From contig CAYTLW010000174.1 of NCBI GenBank assembly GCA_964438735.1, positions 1 through 13,527 of the forward strand: a stretch of 13,527 nt of DNA, read 5' to 3'. The translations under genes and the position numbers were made by a program. The notes under the pieces are model-generated. The model was not told where the DNA came from. It saw only the letters and a list, made by a program, of their open reading frames with translations, and searched no databases. Within the stretch, counting starts at the first letter, position 1; each line of letters begins with the position of its first letter. Shown piece by piece: positions 7,454 to 13,527 of this stretch. The DNA is from CAYTLW01 sp964438735 (GTDB lineage: Bacteria; Myxococcota_A; UBA9042).

Positions 7454-8419
7454 GTGAGCGAGGACGCGATCGCCTGGTGGTGCGAGCAGGTCGGCGCGTG
7501 GCAGAACGGCCACGGTATCGACGCTTCCCCGGCCGAGCAGGCCGGGGCACGGGAGGCTGAGCGCGCGCTCTGGCCCGCGCTGGCGTCTCTGGGCGAGCGA
7601 GCATGTCATCGCCACGGGCTGGTACGCCGCGCTGGCTCGGCGGCCGCCGAAGATGTGGTGAGCAAGACGATCTACGAGCTGTTCCAGGTCTGGGACCGGA
7701 TGGACCGCCCCCCCGACAATCCGCGGGCGTTCGCGTGGCGACGTTTCCAGTGGCGTGCCCGCAACGCGTTGCGCGCGCCTCAGGCTGTCTCGGCATCCGT
7801 GGCGTCGGAAGGCGCCGGCAGCGCGCTGGTCGACCGGCTGGCCGCGCCGCCCCGCGCAGATCCCATCGAGTTGCCGCGGCAGGTCGGCCAGACCCTGGCA
7901 GACGCGACCCGCTTCGCTGCAGCCGCCTGGCGGGCCGGCATGGCCGGCTTGGACGGGCTTCCCGGTCCAGGTGCCAACGATATCTGGCGCGAGGTCTTGC
8001 GCGTGGCCGATCGCTGGGAGTCGAGCGCGACGTTCGTGCTCGATGACGTCGCCCGCGGGCCGCAGAGACGCAGGTGGCGCCACGCACCACGCGGCAGCGG
8101 TGTATGCGTGTCCGCGATCGACAATCAACAACGGTCCTGGCAGGCCAGTTACCACGAGTTCGAGGGGCACGAGGGCTACACTGAAGCCGGCGAGATGCCG
8201 TCGAGCAAGCACAGCCCCCCGGGCCAGGCCTTCGACATGCACCTGAGCCGTTTTCGGAAGACGTATCGCCAGGCTGCGGGCCGCGCGCTCGAGGCGCTGG
8301 CAGAGGTGAACGCCGAATCCGCGGCTGACGACGACGCGCGGAACGTGATGGCCTGGGAGCCCGCCAAGCACCCGACGCTCTCGGCCAGGACCGTGGCCAA
8401 CCGGAAGGTGGCGCCATGA
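7454..8419 (+). CDS. Sigma-70/ECF-like transcription factor
   Basis: The frame is open from ATG 7313, but GTG 7454 sits behind a GGGGGGA tract and begins a more natural protein, giving 321 residues. Residues about 40-108 match sigma-70 region 2: an N-terminal helix with LGERACHRHG, then AAEDVVSKTIYELFQVW (64-80) like the AEDLVQETFLRAW core helix, and NPRAFAWRRFQWRARNALR (89-107) like the NPRAWLYRIARNLALD promoter-melting helix. A segment of about 140 residues of unknown nature follows. DMHLSRFRKTYRQAAGRAL (261-279) recalls the end of the region 4 helix-turn-helix, though the full motif is not clear. It probably directs RNA polymerase to specific promoters. It is the first gene of a three-gene operon and overlaps the next by ATGA, which implies coupled synthesis. 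Divergence from standard ECF factors (usually 160-200 residues) makes the call moderate. Confidence 0.6.
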   Translation: MSEDAIAWWCEQVGAWQNGHGIDASPAEQAGAREAERALWPALASLGERACHRHGLVRRAGSAAAEDVVSKTIYELFQVWDRMDRPPDNPRAFAWRRFQWRARNALRAPQAVSASVASEGAGSALVDRLAAPPRADPIELPRQVGQTLADATRFAAAAWRAGMAGLDGLPGPGANDIWREVLRVADRWESSATFVLDDVARGPQRRRWRHAPRGSGVCVSAIDNQQRSWQASYHEFEGHEGYTEAGEMPSSKHSPPGQAFDMHLSRFRKTYRQAAGRALEALAEVNAESAADDDARNVMAWEPAKHPTLSARTVANRKVAP

Positions 8420-9987
8420 CCGGGCACATCGACCCGTACGCCAGCGAGCTCGCTGCCGAGATCAGGGCCCGCTGTGCGCAGGTGCCACCAGCAGAGCCGA
8501 CCGTCGGCGCTCCAGAGACCGTGGCGGTGATCGACATCGCGGCGCACCTGGGCGTCCTGTCGCTGCGCGGTGACGAGCGAGCCCGTGAAGTGGCCAGAAT
8601 GCTCGCCGACGACGCCGGCGTGGGCCGCGGGCTCGAGTCTGTGCTGGGCGCCTCCACCGAGTCGTTGCTGCAGGCCGTCGCCGGGCTCGTTGTGGTGCTC
8701 CGGGACCACTGCGACGACCTGCGTCATGCCGTGGCGTTCGCCGATGACCCGGCGGCCGCGGCGGGCCGGCGCGAGCGCGCGATCGCCGGCATCGCGGCGC
8801 GTGAGACGCTGGCCAGGTTGCACGCTGCAGCGCGTTGCCTGTCCCTCGACGCGACCGCCGACCGGTTGGGCGAGGCCGCCAGCCGCCACGACGAGGCGCT
8901 CGAGGGCGAGGGACTGGATCTGCAGGGGCTCCAGCCCGTACGCTCGCGCCTCGCCGAGGAGTTGGGCGCCGCCGCGATGCGCCACTGGTGGTTGACGGCG
9001 GCTCCCGACGGCGATGCCGCAGAGGATCTCGACGCCGAGCCGACCGAGCTCCCCGAGGCGGTCGCCACGTGGCTCCGCTCGCGCCTGGTCCATGGCCCCG
9101 ACGGCCGGCGATTGCGCCTGTCGCCGGACGAGGCGGAATCTCTGCGCGACGCCGCGGGGTTTGGCCCTTTCGCTGCCTGGATGGGTGATCGGTTGACGAC
9201 CGCAGAACTTCAGCCGCAAGCGCAGGTGCGCACGTCCCAGGTCCAGCTCGACCAGGAGCCGCTCTCCTCGCGAATCACCCGGCAAGTGGCAAGCGGTGCG
9301 CAGGCCCTGGCGGCGAGACTGAACCTGGATCGACGCTGGCGGCTACCGGTCCCGGCGGATATGCAGTCGTGGCTCGAGTCGTTCGTGCCGGTCGATACGA
9401 GCGCCATCGCCGCCGTGGCCGATGACGGCCGGTCGCGGCTGCAGATCGTGGCCGGGCCAGAAGCGCCCGTCGGCTTCCAGGTCGGGCGGGTGTGGGTCGA
9501 ATCGGGATTCGGCGTCATCGCCTGGGGTAGCCGCCTGGCCATGCTGGTGGACGAGCACAGCGATCTGCCAGGCGAACTTCGGGTCGGCGGCTGGCTGCTC
9601 CTTCCCCGTGCCGACGCGCGTTCCGTCCGCTTCGGCGAGCGCGACCTGGCACGGGATGACTGGCGCGCGGGTGGCGTCTTCGTCGAACAGCCGCCAGTGG
9701 ATGGTCACATGGTGAAGGTGAAGGTGACCGCATGGGACGACAGCCGAGACGGGGGTGACCGTCCAGAAGGACACCACGTGCACCTCGACCGCCCCGGCGT
9801 GGTCTCGCGACCATCCGCTCTCGAGGCGGCCATCGATCTGCTGGCGCGCGGCGAAGCGGAGCGATGCCTCGACCTGCTGCTGGCCCTGCGCGACGCGTCA
9901 CCCGAGCTGCCCTGGGCGGATATCGACGGCCTGGGTCAATGCGCCGCATTGCGTAGCGGCGGGGACCTCCGCCGGCCTTGGAGTTGA
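8416..9987 (+). CDS. Protein of unknown family between sigma and Lon-like genes
   Basis: A 523-residue cytoplasmic protein with no signal peptide or membrane span. The ATG overlaps the sigma-like stop as ATGA and has GGAAGG seven bases upstream. Residues about 1-300 are almost entirely helical and acidic, with two adjacent tryptophans (WW, 191-192). Residues about 325-440 look beta-rich (VGFQVGRVWVESGFGVIAWG, LRVGGWLLLP, HMVKVKVTAW), and a short helical tail at 467-498 resembles one helical-repeat unit. No domain is recognised: there is no HxxxCxxC zinc anti-sigma motif and no ATP-binding loop. Position between a sigma factor and a protease suggests an anti-sigma or protease substrate by analogy with CalpT, but its length and fold are different as far as I can see, so this is inference only. 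Its TGA overlaps the region of the next gene's start. Confidence 0.8.
   Translation: MTGHIDPYASELAAEIRARCAQVPPAEPTVGAPETVAVIDIAAHLGVLSLRGDERAREVARMLADDAGVGRGLESVLGASTESLLQAVAGLVVVLRDHCDDLRHAVAFADDPAAAAGRRERAIAGIAARETLARLHAAARCLSLDATADRLGEAASRHDEALEGEGLDLQGLQPVRSRLAEELGAAAMRHWWLTAAPDGDAAEDLDAEPTELPEAVATWLRSRLVHGPDGRRLRLSPDEAESLRDAAGFGPFAAWMGDRLTTAELQPQAQVRTSQVQLDQEPLSSRITRQVASGAQALAARLNLDRRWRLPVPADMQSWLESFVPVDTSAIAAVADDGRSRLQIVAGPEAPVGFQVGRVWVESGFGVIAWGSRLAMLVDEHSDLPGELRVGGWLLLPRADARSVRFGERDLARDDWRAGGVFVEQPPVDGHMVKVKVTAWDDSRDGGDRPEGHHVHLDRPGVVSRPSALEAAIDLLARGEAERCLDLLLALRDASPELPWADIDGLGQCAALRSGGDLRRPWS
9980..9983 (+). promoter_or_regulatory. Ribosome binding site deciding the start of the Lon-like gene
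   Basis: GGAG lies six bases before GTG 9990. The same frame also has TTG 9978 and TTG 9984 (the latter in a TTGA overlap with the previous stop), but GGAG overlaps or abuts both of these and could not serve them. GTG 9990, three bases after the upstream stop's first-base region, is therefore preferred. Confidence 0.5.
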
Positions 9988-9989
9988 GC

Positions 9990-12011
9990 GTGAAAGGGCA
10001 GCGACTTCACGTCCCGGTCGTCCAGTTGGGCGGTCGGACGAGCGTGCGAGTCTGCCCCATCATCGTCCGGCCGCGCCCGGACATGATCACGTACCGGCTC
10101 GCAGACGTCGGCGACACGGCGGCGCTGTGCGAGTCGGTGACCTTCGCGGGTCGTGACCACGGCCGCGGCGAGTGGCCGTTCCCGGCCTTCGTGGAACGCG
10201 ACCCGGCGCGGGTGGCGGCCAACGCCGTCATCCGCGGGCGCTCCTGCGAACTGGGGCTCGCACTGGCCGCGCTGGCTGATTACGAAGGTCTCGACCTCGC
10301 CGCAAACATCGTCGCCACCGGCTGCCTCAACGACGAGACAGGACTGCCCGTGGCAGCGCAGGATGGCAGTCACGCCGTGCTGCCGGTTCGCCAGCTGCGG
10401 GCGAAGATCGAGGCGGTGCGACGTCATGCTAGGCGAGCAGGCGGTCGCTGGCTCTTGCTCGTGCCATCCAATCGTCTTCCACCGCCAACCGAGGACACCA
10501 CCCGGTCGTTGGCGGGCGACGAAGAGTGGCACCACGCGACCGGTGTCGACGCCGCGGACGCGAACGTGCAGATCGTCACCGTGGGCAGCCTGCTGCAGGC
10601 AGCGCGCCGTGCCTTCGAGTTGCCCGATGCCGCGTTCGCCCCCACGTCGCTCTGGGCGCTGCGCGGCCTGCTCGAACGGCTGAGGCAGGAGCGTGGTGGG
10701 CTCGAGCCGATCCTGGAAGCCTGTCGCCGCCTGCACGCCGCCACAGACGAGTCCCACGTGACAGGCGGGATAGCGCTCGTCTACCGCTACCAGGCATTGA
10801 TCCACGCTGCCCACGCCCTGACCGAACTGGACCTGGCCGGCCTTCGGCCACGCTGGCGAGACACGGACGACCCGACGCCCCCCAGGGAGCTGGCCGACCG
10901 GCTGCGCGCCGAGGCGCTGGCCCTGTCCCAGGTCAACGACGGAGGAGGCGGCCGCTCCGACGTGCCGGCCGACTTCCACGCCGCGAGCCTCCACTACGAC
11001 GCGTGCCGGGCGCACGTCGACACGGACTTCGAGTGGGGGCTGGCGCGGCTCGAACAGGCGCTGCAGGTCGAAGGGCTCAGCCGCGAGGGCCACAGCGAAT
11101 ACCGCCGCATCCTGGGTACGCGCGCCCAGTTCCGCTGGCGCCAGGGACTGAGGCTGGCGGCCCTGGGCTGGGAGAGCGCCGCGGAGCGCCAGGTGGAGCG
11201 GGCGCTCGAAGACGTCGAGACGATCCTCGAGCTGGCCCCTGCGGCGCGTCACCCCGCTGAGGTGGCGCGCGCGCGCTGCTACCGTGCCAACGCCAGCATC
11301 GCGCTGTGGTGGCTCCAGCCGGAGGAGGAACGACGCCGCGCTGTCGCCGGGAGCGTGGAGGCGGACCTGCTCGACGTCCTCGGGGACCGGCTGTTCTGCG
11401 GCGGCGATGGCGAAGCCGGGCCGAGCCAGTACCCGGGCTGGGGACTGGCTCTGCTCTACGCCTGGTGGGGGCTGAGCGGGCGCTGGCAGCAGATCGTCGC
11501 CCACTGGCTCGACGCCAGGTCGCAGACCGGAACGAGGTGGCCCGACGCCCCGCCGCCGGCGCCTGGCCGGTCACTCGCGCAGCTGCTCCTCGACGACGGG
11601 CCGGGGCTCTACTGCGACCTCGAGGTAGCCTCCCTGCTCGCTGAAGCCGGCGTCCGATGCGACCAGCCAACCCTGCTCGAGGATGCGAGCAGCCGAATGC
11701 CCTCGCCCGGCGATCGTCTCGCGCTTCCCGACCTGCTCACCTGGGCAATCGTCGCCCTCGACAAGCGCGCCGCCGACTTTGAGGTTTCGCGCGCGATCCA
11801 AACCTGGGCGGCGGGGGAGGCGGGCCTGGCCGTGCCGGATGTGGCACGCCGCGGCGACCGCCTGGACTCGCGCCCAGGCGAGCTGTTGGGCCGCTTGCAG
11901 CGGTCCCTCCATCGCGGTGACCGGACGCGGACTGCCGCAGCCCGCGATGCGCTGATGGCGTGGACGGGGCGGTTGCCGCGTGAGCTTCATGCGTCGGATC
12001 GCGGCCGCTGA
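9990..12011 (+). CDS. Stand-alone Lon-type protease domain fused to helical repeats
   Basis: A 673-residue protein. Residues about 45-210 follow the proteolytic (P) domain of Lon/S16 peptidases: GRSCELGLALAAL places a serine (S85) where Lon has GPSAG; the strand IVATGCLND matches the TGE/TG strand; LPVRQLRAKIEA places lysine K139 where Lon has VGGLKEK, and WLLLVPSNR corresponds to its VLIPxxN strand, ending with VQIVTVGSLLQAA. Both dyad residues are present, so it may be an active serine protease, although the Ser-Lys spacing is 54 rather than about 43 because of a short loop. No Walker motifs, AAA+ module or Lon N-domain exist. Residues about 220-673 are helical with TPR-like pairs (such as FRWRQGLRLAALGWESAAE and ARARCYRANASIALWW), suited to binding a partner. 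It closes the operon behind the sigma-like and unknown genes. The main alternative is a non-proteolytic Lon-fold domain. Confidence 0.75.
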   Translation: MKGQRLHVPVVQLGGRTSVRVCPIIVRPRPDMITYRLADVGDTAALCESVTFAGRDHGRGEWPFPAFVERDPARVAANAVIRGRSCELGLALAALADYEGLDLAANIVATGCLNDETGLPVAAQDGSHAVLPVRQLRAKIEAVRRHARRAGGRWLLLVPSNRLPPPTEDTTRSLAGDEEWHHATGVDAADANVQIVTVGSLLQAARRAFELPDAAFAPTSLWALRGLLERLRQERGGLEPILEACRRLHAATDESHVTGGIALVYRYQALIHAAHALTELDLAGLRPRWRDTDDPTPPRELADRLRAEALALSQVNDGGGGRSDVPADFHAASLHYDACRAHVDTDFEWGLARLEQALQVEGLSREGHSEYRRILGTRAQFRWRQGLRLAALGWESAAERQVERALEDVETILELAPAARHPAEVARARCYRANASIALWWLQPEEERRRAVAGSVEADLLDVLGDRLFCGGDGEAGPSQYPGWGLALLYAWWGLSGRWQQIVAHWLDARSQTGTRWPDAPPPAPGRSLAQLLLDDGPGLYCDLEVASLLAEAGVRCDQPTLLEDASSRMPSPGDRLALPDLLTWAIVALDKRAADFEVSRAIQTWAAGEAGLAVPDVARRGDRLDSRPGELLGRLQRSLHRGDRTRTAAARDALMAWTGRLPRELHASDRGR

Positions 12012-12143
12012 ATCCACCGCAATCACATTGGCACCTCGCGCCGCCGCCTCCCGACGTGACAGGGCGGTTCCCGCACCGTTGTCAGAGCGCCGTTGATGTC
12101 GCGGGTCAGCGGGTCGACCCCTGTGCAACGACCACCAAGGAAC

Positions 12144-12150
12144 AAGGAGG
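12144..12150 (+). promoter_or_regulatory. Ribosome binding site of the lipoprotein gene
   Basis: AAGGAGG, three bases before ATG 12154, is a full anti-Shine-Dalgarno match with slightly short spacing. It marks an independent translation start after a 142-base gap from the Lon-like gene, in which I see no terminator or clear promoter. Confidence 0.8.
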
Positions 12151-12153
12151 ATT

Positions 12154-12729
12154 ATGAACGACAACTCCCTGCATCAGGCCACGCTTGCCGTCGCGGCGGG
12201 CGTTCTGCTGGCATTCGTGGCAACAGCCTCTGGCTGCTCGCGCAACGGTGAAAGAGGCGGCTCCATTCCCTCGGCCGAGACGGTCGCGGCCCAGGTACGC
12301 ACCTGCATGACCCAGCATGGGCTGGCGACGGCTCGCGAATTGAACCGCAAGCATGGCCGCCTGAGGCGCATCAGCTCCTGTGACTGGCCACCGCCCGCCT
12401 GGGCACACGCCGATGGCTTCCACGTCATCACGATCGACTACGCCGACGGTCCCGGCGAATCCGAGGCCAGCGGCCACACAGACGCCTGGCGCGTGCGCAG
12501 CAGTTGCCGCCGACTGCGAGTCACCGTGTCGTACGGTTCGCAGGGCTTCAGTGAGACCTTCACGCCCTTCGAGGCCACCCCAGGCCAGCTGCTGTCTGCG
12601 CGCGGCCAGGGGTTCGGCAGCGAGGAGGCCGCGCTGCGCCGCTCGCTGGGATTCTACCCCGGCAGCGACGAGCTCGTCGTGCTCAGCAATAGCAAGCACC
12701 TGCCGGAAGACGTGGCCTGTGTGCGGTGA
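12154..12729 (+). CDS. Small cysteine-containing lipoprotein of unknown function
   Basis: A 191-residue protein with a hydrophobic leader (residues 9-24) ending in a lipobox-like ATASGC, so that C28 would be lipidated after signal peptidase II cleavage. The -3 residue is alanine rather than leucine, which is tolerated but not ideal. The mature part contains four more cysteines (in RTCMTQHG, SSCDW, SSCRRL and DVACVR), enough for two disulfides, consistent with an envelope location. No domain is recognised; the C-terminal half has alternating hydrophobic residues (VITIDYADG, LRVTVSYG) suggesting beta strands. The start is fixed by a strong ribosome site. The next gene begins inside its last codons, so the two are probably co-translated. 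Confidence 0.75.
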   Translation: MNDNSLHQATLAVAAGVLLAFVATASGCSRNGERGGSIPSAETVAAQVRTCMTQHGLATARELNRKHGRLRRISSCDWPPPAWAHADGFHVITIDYADGPGESEASGHTDAWRVRSSCRRLRVTVSYGSQGFSETFTPFEATPGQLLSARGQGFGSEEAALRRSLGFYPGSDELVVLSNSKHLPEDVACVR

Positions 12730-13527
12730 TCGACAGAGTTCGTGGCCGCCGGGGCGACACCGGGCAGAGTCGCCAGTCCAGGCGCGGCGGTGGTTGACGC
12801 TGGCTGCGACGGTTTCGGTCCTCGTGGCACCAGCCCTCGCCTCTGCCGGCCCGTCTCGACCGGACTCCGGCCGTGCTGAGGCGCAGCGACTGAGCTTGGA
12901 AGTCGCCAGGATGGTGAACACCATGTCGTGGGTGGTCATCCTGCCGGCTCGTGCAGACGGCCAGGTGCTGGTCATCGGCGCCCACCGGGCGTCCCCCGAC
13001 CTGCCCGGGATGATCTCCATCCGGGGCCGTGCGTTCGGACGCCTCCCTGGACTCCGCGATACCGCAGACGGAACGCGGCTACGCTTCGACCCGGACGACC
13101 GCGCCTACTCCGCAATCGTCCTCACAGCCCGAGTTTGTCTCCCGGAGCAGCTCACCTCAGAGCTGGTGATGACCGCGCGGAGCGACCTGGCCGATGCGAT
13201 GGTCGGCGGCCGCATCCGGCCCGCTTCACAGCCTGCCCGCCGGGCTGTCCAGATCAACCACGGTCGCCAGGGCTGCCGGGTGTTGCTTTCCAGCGCCGTG
13301 ATTCGTGCGATAGACGTACGGGTTCACCAGGCTCGGTTCGACGCGGAGATGAAGCCCAGGTGCCCGAAGGGCACGCACGAGTCGCCCGTCCGAGTCCAGG
13401 CCCCGGCCAGCACCCTGATCGGGCACTACCTGCAACGAATCAGCAAGCGCCATGGCGTTGAACTGCGGTTTCGATTCACCGACGACGAACTCAACCGGCG
13501 GATGCCTTGGGCCGGCCCGCTCCTGTT
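12719..13527 (+). CDS. Secreted protein of unknown function, truncated by the window edge
   Basis: An open frame of at least 269 codons with no stop before the window ends. GTG 12719 is the only good upstream start; GGAAG at 12705-12709 precedes it by nine bases, and it overlaps the lipoprotein gene by 11 bases. The protein has a long n-region, then ARRW followed by LTLAATVSVLVAPALASA, a signal peptide that would be cut after residue 43; TTG 12794 is an alternative start but would lose the arginines. The mature part includes MSWVVILPARADG and VLVIGAHRASPDLPGM, later three cysteines (in RVCLPE, QGCRVLL and PRCPKG), and ends near HGVELRFRFTDDELNRR. The mix of strands and disulfide candidates suggests a soluble envelope protein. 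No family is recognised. It likely works with the preceding lipoprotein. Confidence 0.7.
   Translation, partial: MCGDRQSSWPPGRHRAESPVQARRWLTLAATVSVLVAPALASAGPSRPDSGRAEAQRLSLEVARMVNTMSWVVILPARADGQVLVIGAHRASPDLPGMISIRGRAFGRLPGLRDTADGTRLRFDPDDRAYSAIVLTARVCLPEQLTSELVMTARSDLADAMVGGRIRPASQPARRAVQINHGRQGCRVLLSSAVIRAIDVRVHQARFDAEMKPRCPKGTHESPVRVQAPASTLIGHYLQRISKRHGVELRFRFTDDELNRRMPWAGPLL

Noticed and set aside
7290..8657. Long minus-strand ORF opposite the sigma-like gene
   Set aside because: Arg/Pro/Ser-rich shadow without domain character, spanning two plus-strand genes.
9936..11504. Long minus-strand ORF opposite the Lon-like gene
   Set aside because: The plus-strand protein shows recognisable Lon motifs; the minus frame has no domain and is a high-GC shadow.

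Overview
The window is GC-rich DNA from what looks like a myxobacterium-type genome (Myxococcota or a relative). The clearest clue is the first gene, a transmembrane serine/threonine kinase ending in an AgmX/PglI (TonB-like) C-terminal domain, a combination typical of that phylum. Myxobacterial-style promoters, many ATGA/TTGA gene overlaps and several secreted proteins of unknown function fit this. No rRNA, tRNA, CRISPR array or complete insertion sequence was seen.

Layout. (1) The left edge carries the broken 5' end of an IS1634-type transposase gene (minus strand). (2) At 378-3692 (+) lies a 1104-residue kinase. Its N-terminal helical domain has a HEPN-like RNxxxH motif, followed by the kinase domain, a long disordered linker, one membrane span and the AgmX/PglI domain. 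(3) Converging on it is a minus-strand block, 6250 to 3721: an M48-like protein that has lost HExxH, about 500 bases with only weak small ORFs, and a multi-span membrane protein. (4) At 6523-7275 (+), divergent from that block, is a secreted zincin-like protein with the motif HEFSS instead of HExxH. (5) At 7454-12011 (+) is a tight three-gene operon: a sigma-70-like protein, a 523-residue protein of unknown family, and a protein joining a Lon-type protease domain (Ser-Lys dyad retained, no AAA+ ATPase) to a long helical-repeat region. (6) At 12154 to the right edge (+) are a small cysteine-rich lipoprotein and an overlapping secreted protein cut off by the window end.

The most interesting unit is (5). 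Its composition, sigma factor plus unknown partner plus stand-alone Lon-like protease, resembles the CRISPR-associated CalpS/CalpT/CalpL cassette, in which a Lon protease cuts an anti-sigma protein to free an ECF sigma factor. Here there is no CRISPR locus and no SAVED sensor domain visible, and the protease carries helical repeats instead. I infer a protease-gated transcription switch with a different input signal; this is a hypothesis from gene content and order, not shown by the sequence. The two divergent degenerate zincins and the HEPN-like/kinase/AgmX fusion are secondary points of interest.
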